Notes under the pieces: model-generated
The model's input: only the letters and a program-made list of their open reading frames with translations
Told to the model about the DNA's origin: nothing
Database searches by the model: none
Assembly (NCBI GenBank): GCA_030830765.1
Contig: JAURMJ010000059.1
Coordinates: 1 to 6,581 of the forward strand
Direction of reading: 5' to 3'
Length of the DNA: 6,581 nt
DNA from: Quisquiliibacterium sp.
Lineage (GTDB): Bacteria > Pseudomonadota > Gammaproteobacteria > Burkholderiales > Burkholderiaceae_E
Program-made: the position numbers and the translations under genes
Shown here: one piece after another, positions 1 to 6,581 of the stretch
Numbering within the stretch: position 1 is the stretch's first letter
Layout of the letters: the number at the start of each line of letters is the position of its first letter

Positions 1-473
1 CCGGCACCACCGAACAGACCCACCTTGCCGCCCTTGGCGAACGGGCAGATCAGGTCGATCACCTTGATGCCGGTTTCCAGCAGCTCCACGGACGGCGAAA
101 GCTCGTCGAACTTCGGTGCCGGCTGGTGGATTCCGCGGGTTTCGGTTGCCTGGATCGGACCACGCTCGTCGATCGGGCGACCGAGCACGTCCATCACGCG
201 GCCGAGCACACCAGGGCCAACCGGCACCTGGATGTTTGCGCCCGTTGCACGCACATTCATGCCGCGGCGCAGGCCGTCGGAAGAGCCCATTGCAATGGTG
301 CGGACAACGCCGTCACCCAGCTGTTGCTGGACTTCGAAAGTGAGACCAGCTTCTGCCAGTGAGCTGCCGGTGTCGTCGAGTACGAGCGCGTCATACACCT
401 TGGGCATCGCTTCACGGGGAAACTGGATGTCGACCACCGCGCCGATACACTGAACGATTTGACCTTGTGCCAT
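1..473 (-). CDS. atpD: F1 ATP synthase subunit beta, 5' part (runs off window)
   Basis: Beta is the catalytic subunit that makes ATP in the alpha3beta3 head. Only the first 157 residues are present. The N-terminal barrel begins [19 protein letters not shown], the usual beta start, and is followed by [20 protein letters not shown] (55-74) and the conserved [20 protein letters not shown] stretch (83-102). The sequence is cut at LFGGA (153-157), the start of the GGAGVGKT Walker A loop, so the catalytic lysine, the catalytic Glu and the DELSEED region cannot be judged. The truncation is the window edge, not a broken gene. The ATG at 473 has GAGGA at 481-485, 7 bases upstream, and the gene lies 50 bases after atpG. 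atpC (epsilon) would be expected next outside the window. Confidence 0.98.
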   Translation of the reverse strand, partial: MAQGQIVQCIGAVVDIQFPREAMPKVYDALVLDDTGSSLAEAGLTFEVQQQLGDGVVRTIAMGSSDGLRRGMNVRATGANIQVPVGPGVLGRVMDVLGRPIDERGPIQATETRGIHQPAPKFDELSPSVELLETGIKVIDLICPFAKGGKVGLFGGA

Positions 474-523
474 GTTCGTATCCTCAGTTCTTGATTCTTT
501 GTCTGTTGGAGAAACCCGCGCGT

Positions 524-1393
524 TCAAACGGCGGCGGCTCCACCGACGATTTCAGACAGTTCCTTCGTGATCGCAGCCTGACGTGCCTTGTTGTACGTCA
601 ACTGCAGATCCTCGATCACTTTCTTCGCGTTGTCAGAGGCTGCCTTCATAGCGACCATCCGGGCGCTTTGCTCGGAAGCCATGTTTTCTGCAACCGCCTG
701 GTAAACCAGCGCCTCGATGTAGCGCAGGAGCAATTCATCGAGCACGCTTTGAGCGTCCGGCTCATACAGGTAATCCCAGGAATACTCTCGGCTGTCCTCG
801 GCGAGCCGCTCCGGGGACAGCGGGAGCAGCTGTTCGATGACCGGCTCCTGCTTCATCGTATTGATGAAGCGGGTGTACGCCATGTACACCACGTCGATCT
901 CGCCGGCCGCGTAGGCGTCCAGCTGAACCTTGATCGGCCCGATCAGCTTTTCCAGGTGCGGCGTATCGCCGAGCTGAACCAAATGCGACACGACTTTGGC
1001 GCCGATTCGGTTCATGAAACCGAAGCCTTTGTTGCCAATTGCGGTCGCCCGCACTTCGACATTGGCCCCGCGCAGTTCGCGCAGTTTGTTCGTGACGGCG
1101 CGCAGCACATTGGTATTCAGGCCACCGCAAAGACCCTTGTCAGTCGTGACAACGATCAGACCGGCCGCCTTGTGCTCATCGCGCGGAACGAGGAACGGAT
1201 GGCGGTACTCGGGGTTGGCCTGCGCCAGATGCGCAGCAATATTGCGTACCTTGTCGGCATAGGGACGGGCACGGCGCATCCGGTCCTGCGCCTTGCGCAT
1301 TTTGGATGCGGCGACCATCTCCATCGCCTTAGTGATCTTTCGAGTGTTCTGGACGCTCTTGATCTTGGTCCGGATCTCTTTACTGCCCGGCAT
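524..1393 (-). CDS. atpG: F1 ATP synthase subunit gamma
   Basis: Gamma is the central rotating shaft; its coiled coil turns inside alpha3beta3 and its foot contacts the c-ring with epsilon. The product is 289 residues, close to the E. coli length. The N-terminal helix holds the conserved [20 protein letters not shown] (3-22) and MVAASKM (26-32). The Rossmann-like middle domain contains [10 protein letters not shown] (84-93). The C-terminal helix carries MKAASDNA (249-256) and ends with the family signature [14 protein letters not shown] (275-288). The ATG at 1393 has AAGGAG at 1399-1404, 5 bases away. The gene ends with TGA, 50 bases before atpD. Only one gamma is needed per three alpha and three beta; the hairpin upstream may help set that ratio (inference). 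No missing key residue or frameshift is seen. Confidence 0.98.
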   Translation of the reverse strand: MPGSKEIRTKIKSVQNTRKITKAMEMVAASKMRKAQDRMRRARPYADKVRNIAAHLAQANPEYRHPFLVPRDEHKAAGLIVVTTDKGLCGGLNTNVLRAVTNKLRELRGANVEVRATAIGNKGFGFMNRIGAKVVSHLVQLGDTPHLEKLIGPIKVQLDAYAAGEIDVVYMAYTRFINTMKQEPVIEQLLPLSPERLAEDSREYSWDYLYEPDAQSVLDELLLRYIEALVYQAVAENMASEQSARMVAMKAASDNAKKVIEDLQLTYNKARQAAITKELSEIVGGAAAV

Positions 1394-1419
1394 GTCGGCT
1401 CCTTAGGACTTGGCTACTT

Positions 1420-1459
1420 GCCAGTCTGGCCGTGTCGCAAGACACGGCCGTTCGCTGGC
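1420..1459 (-). other. Strong two-tier hairpin between atpA and atpG
   Basis: In mRNA sense a perfect 9-bp stem GGCCGTGTC / GACACGGCC (1441-1449 with 1428-1436) closes a TTGC loop. An outer 5-bp stem GCCAG / CTGGC (1455-1459 with 1420-1424) extends it across an asymmetric internal loop. It starts 6 bases after the atpA stop. There is no T-run after it, so it is not a standard intrinsic terminator. The atpG ribosome site AAGGAG (1399-1404) lies 15 bases beyond. It could stabilise the upstream alpha message, mark a processing site or moderate flow into atpG; the role is inference. Confidence 0.65.
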
Positions 1460-1465
1460 GAGGGC

Positions 1466-3007
1466 TCAGTAGGCGCCCGATTTTTTGAAGTCCTTCAGGC
1501 AGTCGTGCAACTGGGCTTCGACTTCCTTGCTGAACTTCTTGTCGCGATCGATGCCCTCGACCAGGCTTGCGTACTTGCTCTTGGCAAACTCACGCAGAGC
1601 ACGCTCGGCGGCCAGGGCCTTGGCGACTTCGATGTCGTCAAAGTAACCGTTGTTCACCGCGAACAGCGTCATCGCCATTTCCCAGACCTGAAGCGGCTGG
1701 TACTGCGGCTGCTTCATCAGTTCGGTCACCAGACGGCCACGCTCGAGCTGCTTACGGGTTGCGTCGTCAAGGTCGGACGCAAACTGGGCAAATGCAGCAA
1801 GTTCGCGATACTGCGCCAGGGCGAGTCGCACACCACCACCGAGCTTCTTGATGATGTCGGTCTGTGCAGCGCCACCGACTCGCGACACCGAGACGCCGGC
1901 ATTGATGGCGGGACGGATACCGGCGTTGAACAGATCGGTCTCAAGGAAGATCTGACCATCGGTAATCGAGATCACGTTGGTCGGAACAAACGCGGACACG
2001 TCGCCAGCCTGGGTCTCGATGATCGGCAGGGCGGTCAGCGAACCGGTCTTACCTTTGACTTCGCCGTTCGTGAACTTCTCGACATACTCAGGATTGACGC
2101 GGGCGGCGCGCTCAAGCAGACGCGAGTGGAGATAGAACACGTCACCTGGGTAGGCTTCACGACCGGGCGGGCGGCGCAGCAACAGCGAAACCTGACGATA
2201 GGCCCAAGCCTGCTTGGTCAGGTCATCATAAATGATCAGGGCGTCTTGGCCGCGATCACGAAAGTACTCGCCCATCGTGCAACCGGAATACGGCGCGATG
2301 TACTGCATCGCGGCCGAATCCGAGGCCGTGGCCGCCACGATGATCGTGTACTCCATGGCACCGTACTCTTCAAGCTTGCGCACGACGTTCGCGATCGTGG
2401 AGGCTTTCTGACCAACAGCGACATAGACGCAGATGAGGTCCTTGCCTTTCTGGCTGATGATCGTGTCGATGGCGACGGCAGTTTTACCCGTCTGACGGTC
2501 ACCAATGATCAGCTCACGCTGACCGCGGCCAACCGGAACCATCGAGTCGATTGACTTCAGACCGGTCTGAACCGGCTGGGAAACCGACTGACGCGCGATC
2601 ACACCCGGTGCAACCTTCTCGATGACGTCAGTCATTTTGGCGTTGATCGCGCCTTTCCCATCGATTGGCTGGCCGAGTGAATTGACGACGCGACCGATCA
2701 GCTCGGGACCAACCGGGACCTCGAGAATCCGGCCGGTGGCCTTGACGGTCATCCCTTCGGAAATGTGCTCGTATTCGCCAAGCACCACGGCGCCGACGGA
2801 GTCACGCTCAAGATTGAGCGCCAGCCCGAAGGTGTCACCCGGGAACTCGATCATCTCGCCCTGCATCACGTCCGAAAGGCCATGAATGCGGCAGATGCCG
2901 TCTGTGACGGACACGACGGTGCCCTGGTTGCGGGTGTCCGCAGACACCTCAAGATTCTGAATCTTGCTCTTGAGCAGTTCGCTGATTTCAGCGGGATTGA
3001 GCTGCAT
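1466..3007 (-). CDS. atpA: F1 ATP synthase subunit alpha
   Basis: Alpha forms the non-catalytic nucleotide-binding half of the alpha3beta3 head. With the start at 3007 the protein is 513 residues, the E. coli length, and its landmarks fall on the same numbers. The N-terminal beta-barrel covers about 26-92. The Walker A loop GDRQTGKT is at 169-176 and the Walker B strand ALIIYDD at 256-262. The alpha/beta signature [10 protein letters not shown] is at 366-375, followed by R376, the arginine finger that reaches into the beta catalytic site. The helical C-terminal domain holds [20 protein letters not shown] (390-409). A longer in-frame start at 3070 would add 21 residues but would overlap the end of atpH and lacks conservation. 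The chosen ATG starts the conserved [13 protein letters not shown] and has AGGAG at 3014-3018. A 72-base spacer with a strong hairpin separates it from atpG. Confidence 0.99.
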   Translation of the reverse strand: MQLNPAEISELLKSKIQNLEVSADTRNQGTVVSVTDGICRIHGLSDVMQGEMIEFPGDTFGLALNLERDSVGAVVLGEYEHISEGMTVKATGRILEVPVGPELIGRVVNSLGQPIDGKGAINAKMTDVIEKVAPGVIARQSVSQPVQTGLKSIDSMVPVGRGQRELIIGDRQTGKTAVAIDTIISQKGKDLICVYVAVGQKASTIANVVRKLEEYGAMEYTIIVAATASDSAAMQYIAPYSGCTMGEYFRDRGQDALIIYDDLTKQAWAYRQVSLLLRRPPGREAYPGDVFYLHSRLLERAARVNPEYVEKFTNGEVKGKTGSLTALPIIETQAGDVSAFVPTNVISITDGQIFLETDLFNAGIRPAINAGVSVSRVGGAAQTDIIKKLGGGVRLALAQYRELAAFAQFASDLDDATRKQLERGRLVTELMKQPQYQPLQVWEMAMTLFAVNNGYFDDIEVAKALAAERALREFAKSKYASLVEGIDRDKKFSKEVEAQLHDCLKDFKKSGAY

Positions 3008-3013
3008 GAGACT

Positions 3014-3018
3014 CTCCT
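3014..3018 (-). promoter_or_regulatory. Ribosome binding site fixing the atpA start
   Basis: AGGAG on the minus strand ends 6 bases before the ATG at 3005-3007. It supports the 513-residue alpha subunit over the 534-residue form that would begin at 3070, inside atpH. Confidence 0.8.
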
Positions 3019-3053
3019 GATTCCCTAAATTGTTCTCACCGATGCTCAGGGCC

Positions 3054-3587
3054 TTATGCCCTGAAGACACCCGCGAGTTGCGCGAGCTTGCCGCGCACCG
3101 ATGCGTCCATGACTTCGTCGCCGACCTGAATCGAGACCCCGCCGATGAGCTCAGGATCCACGTTCACAGTGGCCTTGACCTGAGCGCCGTACTTACCACG
3201 CAGCGTCTCGATGATCTCGCCCGTTTGAGCTTCCGAGAGCGGAAACGCCGAGGTGATTCTCGCGTCAACGATTCCTTCGAAGGTGTTTCGCAGCGCTTCA
3301 AACTGCACAGCAATCTCGGCCAGAACGCCCAAGCGCTCGTTCTGCGCAAGCACCGTGACAAAATTTCGCTGCTCCGCGGTCAACGTGCCTGAACAGTCAG
3401 CAATCAGCGTTGCAACCTGCGTCGCGTCGATCTTGGGATTTCCGATCAAGTCACTGGCGACTTCGGTTGACGCAACTGCAGACATCCGAACCAGAGCGTC
3501 CGACCAGGACTGAAGCGCGCCAAGTTCTTGAGCAAGCTTGAACGCAGCTTCAGCGTAAGGGCGTGCGATGGTGAGCGTCTCGGCCAT
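3054..3587 (-). CDS. atpH: F1 ATP synthase subunit delta
   Basis: Delta (called OSCP in mitochondria) caps the alpha3beta3 head and ties it to the b-subunit stalk, so it is part of the stator. The product is 177 residues, the same length as the E. coli protein. The N-terminal helical domain (about 1-105) opens with [14 protein letters not shown], the family's typical RPYA start. The C-terminal part carries the conserved GG(V/I)[17 protein letters not shown] region (about 148-167), which is the most reliable identifier. The start ATG at 3587 is 13 bases after the atpF stop. Its ribosome site AAGGGA (3597-3602) overlaps the atpF TAA, suggesting translational coupling between b and delta. It ends with TAA, 46 bases before atpA. 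Cytoplasmic, bound to the membrane complex. Confidence 0.97.
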   Translation of the reverse strand: MAETLTIARPYAEAAFKLAQELGALQSWSDALVRMSAVASTEVASDLIGNPKIDATQVATLIADCSGTLTAEQRNFVTVLAQNERLGVLAEIAVQFEALRNTFEGIVDARITSAFPLSEAQTGEIIETLRGKYGAQVKATVNVDPELIGGVSIQVGDEVMDASVRGKLAQLAGVFRA

Positions 3588-3596
3588 AGCCTTCGG

Positions 3597-3602
3597 TCCC
3601 TT
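3597..3602 (-). promoter_or_regulatory. atpH ribosome binding site overlapping the atpF stop
   Basis: AAGGGA on the minus strand uses the two A bases of the atpF TAA stop and lies 9 bases before the atpH ATG. A second AAGG (3590-3593) is too close to the ATG (2 bases) to be the main site. Ribosomes ending atpF would sit on the atpH start, so coupling is likely (inference). Confidence 0.6.
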
Positions 3603-4074
3603 AGCGCAGTTCGTTTTTCAGATTGGCGAGCAGTTCAGCGTGACCGGCTGCATCGATTTCCCGACGCAAGATCCGCTCAGCACCAACCACCGCTAACTGG
3701 GCCACCTGCTCACGCAGCTGGTCTTTGGCACGCTGCGCTGCAAGACCCGCTTCTTCTTCAGCAGCTTTCTTGGCGTCTGCGATGATCCTTGCCGCTTCGG
3801 CACGAGCTTCGTCGACAAGCTGAGCACCCTGACGCTCTGCCCCGGCACGCATTTCTGCGGCACCTTCACGGGCAGTTTTCAGCTCGTCGGCCACCCGGCG
3901 TTCAGCCGCGGCCAGATCGGCCCGCGCCTTGTCAGCTGCGGCCAGACCTTCAGCAATACGCTTGCTACGCTCGTCGAGCGCCTGGGTGATCGGCGGCCAT
4001 ACGAACTTGGCGGTAAACCACCAAAGCGCGAGAAAGACGACGATCTGTGCGAGTAGGGTCGCGTTCAGATTCAC
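3601..4074 (-). CDS. atpF: F1Fo ATP synthase subunit b (GTG start)
   Basis: Subunit b forms the dimeric peripheral stalk that holds the alpha3beta3 head still against the rotor. The 157-residue product has one N-terminal membrane helix (about 7-26), the conserved VWPPI turn (25-29) and Arg36, the position of E. coli b R36. A long Ala/Glu/Arg-rich helix, expected to be a coiled coil, runs to about 140, and the C-terminus is predicted to bind delta. The start is GTG at 4072-4074. The first residues NLNATLLAQ match E. coli subunit b (MNLNATILGQ), and AAGGGGG (4081-4087) lies 6 bases upstream. The nearby ATG (4077-4079) is in another frame and stops after two codons. The low sequence complexity of the helix is normal for this family. 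TAA at 3601-3603 overlaps the atpH ribosome site. Confidence 0.96.
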   Translation of the reverse strand: MNLNATLLAQIVVFLALWWFTAKFVWPPITQALDERSKRIAEGLAAADKARADLAAAERRVADELKTAREGAAEMRAGAERQGAQLVDEARAEAARIIADAKKAAEEEAGLAAQRAKDQLREQVAQLAVVGAERILRREIDAAGHAELLANLKNELR

Positions 4075-4080
4075 GACATG

Positions 4081-4087
4081 CCCCCTT
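4081..4087 (-). promoter_or_regulatory. Ribosome binding site deciding the atpF GTG start
   Basis: AAGGGGG on the minus strand lies 6 bases before the GTG at 4072-4074. Between them the out-of-frame codons ATG-TCG-TGA (4071-4079) form a two-codon reading frame whose TGA overlaps the GTG. The only start giving a full-length b subunit is the GTG. Confidence 0.75.
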
Positions 4088-4110
4088 CAGGAATGGTTGG
4101 TCGGGGACTT

Positions 4111-4434
<324 letters not shown>

Positions 4435-5256
4435 TTAGTGGGCTTCATGCGCCTGACCGATGTAGACAAGCGTCAGCATCATGAAGATGAACGCCTGGAG
4501 CACGACAATCAGGATGTGGAAGATTGACCAGCCAATGCCGGTGAGGAAATGCAGCCCGAAGCCCCACCAGGTCGCCGTCGCACCCAGCAGCGCGATCAGC
4601 ATGAACACGAGTTCGCCGGCAAACATGTTTCCGAACAGTCGCATCGCGAGTGACACTGTCTTGGCGGCGTACTCGATCAGCTGCAAGGCCAGATTGAACG
4701 GAGCCAGGATCAGTTTGTCTCCAAACGGGGCGGCAATCAGCTCATGGGCGAATCCGCTCGGGCGCTTGATCTTGATTCCGTAATACAGCGAGGCGAACAA
4801 CACGACGATTGACATCGCCATCGTGGCATTCAGATCTGCTGAGGGGACGACCCGCATGTAGTGGATGCCGACCATTTCACCGATCCGCGGAAGCAAATCA
4901 ACGGGGATCAGGTCCATCGCATTCATGAAGACGATCCAGATGAAGACGGTCAGCGCCAGCGGAGCGATGTAACGAACATCTCCGTGGACAATCGAGCGCG
5001 CCTGCTCATGAACAAACTCGACAAGTGACTCAATCCCGCCGACGAAGCGCCCCGGAACGCCGGAGGTAACCCGCTTGGCCGCCGAACGGAGAATCCAACC
5101 GGCGAGCACTGCGAGCAGGATCGAATACGTCAGCGTGTCGACGTTGAAGATGGTGAAGTCAACAATGTTCTTCTGAGCCTGCCCCGAGGAGTTCAGGTGG
5201 GTCAGATGGTGAACAATGTATTCGGAGGCGGTAGGTGCGTGTGATCCGGCTGCCAT
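4435..5256 (-). CDS. atpB: F1Fo ATP synthase subunit a
   Basis: Subunit a is the membrane stator of Fo. It supplies the two half-channels through which protons reach and leave the c-ring. The 273-residue product is of normal length and has the expected hydrophobic helices (about 43-60, 96-116, 145-165, 185-205, 215-232 and 240-268). The essential arginine is R206 in SLAMRLFGNMFAGE, matching E. coli R210. Other channel residues are in place: E195, N210, E215, H247 and Q254, the last two in the IFHILIVVLQAFIF stretch. The N-terminus MAAGSHAPTASEYIVHHL aligns with the start of E. coli subunit a (MASENMTPQDYIGHHL), which is why the ATG at 5256 is preferred. An in-frame ATG at 5337 would add 27 charged residues and has a better ribosome site, so the start is not certain. 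It ends with TAA, 81 bases before atpE. Confidence 0.96.
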   Translation of the reverse strand: MAAGSHAPTASEYIVHHLTHLNSSGQAQKNIVDFTIFNVDTLTYSILLAVLAGWILRSAAKRVTSGVPGRFVGGIESLVEFVHEQARSIVHGDVRYIAPLALTVFIWIVFMNAMDLIPVDLLPRIGEMVGIHYMRVVPSADLNATMAMSIVVLFASLYYGIKIKRPSGFAHELIAAPFGDKLILAPFNLALQLIEYAAKTVSLAMRLFGNMFAGELVFMLIALLGATATWWGFGLHFLTGIGWSIFHILIVVLQAFIFMMLTLVYIGQAHEAH

Positions 5257-5402
5257 GATGCGGTCGTTCTCTCGTTTCGCTTCCGTACGCGTCAAAGACG
5301 TTTTAACCGTGCCGCAGGAGGCTCGTCGGTCGAGCATCCAGCGACTTCCCTAACTACACGCGCACGCCCCAACACTCTTGGTAGGAAACGCCGCGCTTGA
5401 CC
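5257..5402 (-). other. atpI-atpB leader with an alternative in-frame atpB start
   Basis: These 146 bases lie between the atpI stop and the conserved atpB start. The same reading frame is open upward to an ATG at 5335-5337, which has a good AGGGA ribosome site at 5347-5351 (9-base spacing). A small stem GCTCG / CGAGC (5321-5325 with 5331-5335, loop of 5) begins at the last base of that ATG. The conserved ATG at 5256 has only a weak purine stretch (GAGAG at 5269-5273, 12 bases away). Either AtpB carries a 27-residue non-conserved N-terminal extension or this is a structured leader. No other gene is seen here. Confidence 0.5.
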
Positions 5403-5777
5403 TTACTCGCCTTCGTACTCAGGCCAGTCGCGCGGAGCATCTCTGACAAGCAGCAACGCGAGCAGAGGCGCCTTGAGCGCAACAATCAGACCGAGTAATA
5501 GCGAGAGCCAGTGAACGTCTTGACTGTGAACGATCCAGGCGAGAAGCCCCGCTGTGAGACCGATCTTGAGGAATTCACCCACGAGGAAAACGGCCGGGTA
5601 AGAATCCGGGTGGCGTCCTCTTTGGGCAAACAGCCTCAAGGCAAACAAGCCGTTCGGCACTGCCGCCGCCGCACCGCCAAGCAAGGCAGATGTCGCGCAA
5701 TGAAGGTCTGAGACGACGAGTGTCAGAACTGAAAACAGAATGACAGCGGCGCACTGCAAACCGACGGCTACAAACAT
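5403..5777 (-). CDS. atpI: F1Fo ATP synthase assembly protein AtpI
   Basis: AtpI is a small inner-membrane protein that helps assemble or stabilise the c-ring and is not part of the finished enzyme. The 124-residue product has about four hydrophobic segments (roughly 2-22, 30-50, 60-83 and 88-112) and a charged tail ending EYEGE. It shows the family-like GG...PN motif (G34-G35 and P41-N42) and GE..K (G67, E68, K71) in the third helix. The ATG at 5777 is chosen because the predicted transcript starts near 5809. The longer alternative, a TTG at 5807 adding 10 residues (134 aa in total), would have almost no leader and no ribosome site; an in-frame stop at 5817-5819 blocks anything longer. The ribosome site before the ATG is also weak, in keeping with low expression. 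It is the first gene of the operon, as in many proteobacteria. AtpI sequences diverge widely, so the call rests on membrane pattern, motifs and position. Confidence 0.88.
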   Translation of the reverse strand: MFVAVGLQCAAVILFSVLTLVVSDLHCATSALLGGAAAAVPNGLFALRLFAQRGRHPDSYPAVFLVGEFLKIGLTAGLLAWIVHSQDVHWLSLLLGLIVALKAPLLALLLVRDAPRDWPEYEGE

Positions 5778-5815
5778 CTTTGGCTTCGCAAGAGGAGCGT
5801 CGGGCAAAGAACGCG

Positions 5816-5844
5816 ATTATTTAGCATTTCCTGACAGTGGTCAA
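5816..5844 (-). promoter_or_regulatory. Predicted sigma70-type promoter for the atp operon
   Basis: On the minus strand a TTGACC -35 box (5839-5844, 5 of 6 to consensus) is separated by exactly 17 bases from an AATAAT -10 box (5816-5821, 5 of 6 to consensus). Transcription would begin near 5807-5810. This is the best promoter-like pair noticed in the window and sits where the main atp promoter is expected, before atpI. It also bears on the atpI start: the upstream TTG at 5807 would be essentially leaderless, while the ATG at 5777 would have a leader of about 30 nt. It is a sequence prediction, not experimentally shown. Confidence 0.65.
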
Positions 5845-5884
5845 GTTAAGGGCTGGTGTAAAACGTAAAGAATCCGTGATTTTC

Positions 5885-5918
5885 GTTGCGTCGCAACATC
5901 ACCGGAGCAGCCGGTGAT
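5885..5918 (-). repeat. Two adjacent inverted repeats downstream of parB
   Basis: Read on the minus strand, 12 bases after the parB stop there is a perfect 8-bp stem ATCACCGG / CCGGTGAT (5911-5918 with 5898-5905) around the loop CTGCT. It is followed at once by GTTGCG-A-CGCAAC (5885-5897), a second near-perfect palindrome. No T-run follows either stem on the minus strand, so this is not a canonical intrinsic terminator. It may slow or partly end parB transcription, protect the parB 3' end, or be a protein-binding site upstream of the atp promoter. The symmetry is directly seen; the role is inference. Confidence 0.6.
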
Positions 5919-5930
5919 CCGCCCCTATTT

Positions 5931-6581
5931 TCAGTCCAGGAGCAGGGACAACCCGAGTTTTTGCAGCAATCCATCAAACTGGTCGGGGCTGGAAAATTCA
6001 ATGACCATCTGACCTTTGCCGCGCGCAGACTGCTTCAGAGTGACGGTCGTGCCCAGCGTATCGGAGAGTCGTTCCTGCAGGCGCGCAACGTCGCGATCAG
6101 CGCTGACCCCACGCCGAGTCGTGCCTGCCCCGCGACCGTCTTCACCGGCGAGCTGGCGCGCGACAAGCTTTTCGGTTTCACGAACCGATAAGCGTCGTTG
6201 GACGACCTGATTGGCCAACATGATCTGACCGGCCCGATCCAGAGCCAGCAAGGCACGGGCATGACCCATATCCAGATCTCCGGCGAGCAGCATGGTCTGC
6301 ACCGGTTCAGCCAGATTGAGCAGCCGTAGCAGGTTGGAGGTTGCACTGCGCGAACGGCCGATCGCCTCAGCCGCCTGTTCATGGGAATAATTAAACTCGT
6401 CGATCAGGCGCTTAACTGCCTGCGCCTGCTCAAGCGGGTTGAGATCTTCCCGTTGAATATTTTCGATCAGGGCCAGCGCCAGCGCCTGTTCGTCGGGAAC
6501 ATTCCGAATGACGACCGGCAGTTCGGTGAGGCCGGCCTGCTGAGCAGCACGAAAGCGTCTTTCTCCGGCAATGATTTCGTA
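5931..6581 (-). CDS. parB: ParB/Noc-family chromosome partitioning protein, 3' part (N-terminus outside window)
   Basis: This is the C-terminal 216 residues of ParB, the CTP-dependent clamp that loads at parS sites and works with ParA to segregate the chromosome origin. The frame is open to the window edge at 6581 and ends in TGA at 5931-5933. In visible numbering, GERRFRAA (residues 6-13) is the arginine-rich nucleotide/parS-loading box and ENIQREDLNPLE (40-51) is the second conserved ParB box. A helix-turn-helix (about 66-90, SHEQAAEAIGRSRSATSN then LLRLLNL) would read parS. The last 45 or so residues resemble the ParB dimerisation domain. About 60-80 N-terminal residues should lie outside the window, where parA would be expected next. 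A shorter internal GTG start near 6302 would remove the GERR box and helix-turn-helix, so it is not the real start. Family assignment is firm; the chromosomal (not plasmid) role is inferred from the neighbouring atp operon. Confidence 0.97.
   Translation of the reverse strand, partial: YEIIAGERRFRAAQQAGLTELPVVIRNVPDEQALALALIENIQREDLNPLEQAQAVKRLIDEFNYSHEQAAEAIGRSRSATSNLLRLLNLAEPVQTMLLAGDLDMGHARALLALDRAGQIMLANQVVQRRLSVRETEKLVARQLAGEDGRGAGTTRRGVSADRDVARLQERLSDTLGTTVTLKQSARGKGQMVIEFSSPDQFDGLLQKLGLSLLLD

Noticed and set aside
359..2554. 731-codon plus-strand reading frame as a gene
   Set aside because: It is wholly antisense to the certain atpG and atpA genes, passes through their spacer, resembles no family I recognise, and is explained by absence of TTA/CTA/TCA codons in the sense genes.
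3008..3070. 21-residue N-terminal extension of AtpA
   Set aside because: It would overlap the end of atpH, is not part of the alpha family, and the ATG at 3007 has a clear AGGAG site and the conserved MQLNPAEIS start.
5768..5827. 19-codon reading frame from ATG 5827 overlapping the atpI start (possible leader peptide)
   Set aside because: Its ATG lies in the spacer of the predicted promoter, so it would not be on the message, and AGGA is only one base from the ATG.
5885..5918. Intrinsic terminator of parB
   Set aside because: The stems are good but no T-run follows on the minus strand; recorded as inverted repeats instead.
6171..6190. parS-like half site (GGTTTCACGAACC) inside parB
   Set aside because: It lacks the full 16-base parS palindrome and encodes the conserved VRETEK stretch of ParB, so coding constraint explains it.

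Overview
The window holds most of an F1Fo ATP synthase operon, read entirely on the minus strand, preceded by the 3' part of the chromosome-partitioning gene parB. In transcription order (high to low coordinate) the genes are parB (5' end outside the window), atpI, atpB (a), atpE (c), atpF (b), atpH (delta), atpA (alpha), atpG (gamma) and atpD (beta, cut inside its P-loop at base 1). atpC would be expected just beyond the low-coordinate edge.

The gene order parB-atpIBEFHAGD, the high-GC coding sequence and the protein sequences (for example the AtpA C-terminus and the 80-residue c subunit) suggest a proteobacterium, most likely a betaproteobacterium of the Rhodocyclales (Azoarcus/Thauera-like). 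The taxonomic placement is inference from protein resemblance; no search was run. All visible key residues of a proton-translocating enzyme are present: c-subunit Asp59, a-subunit Arg206, alpha P-loop and Arg376.

Layout: 5931-6581 parB (ParB/Noc family). 5778-5930 is the control region, with two adjacent inverted repeats and a good sigma70-type promoter (5816-5844). 5403-5777 atpI. 5257-5402 is a leader with an unresolved atpB start. 4435-5256 atpB. 4354-4434 is an AT-rich, U-rich leader in front of atpE. 4111-4353 atpE, 3601-4074 atpF (GTG start), 3054-3587 atpH and 1466-3007 atpA follow. A strong two-tier hairpin lies between atpA and atpG (1420-1459). Then 524-1393 atpG and 1-473 atpD (partial).

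The a, b and c subunits form the membrane Fo motor. Delta joins b to the alpha3beta3 head and gamma is the rotating shaft. AtpI is an assembly helper. No unknown gene system, mobile element, CRISPR array, tRNA or rRNA was found. The points of interest lie in the non-coding spacers, where features that could set unequal subunit dosage are visible, and in three start-codon decisions (atpI, atpB, atpF).
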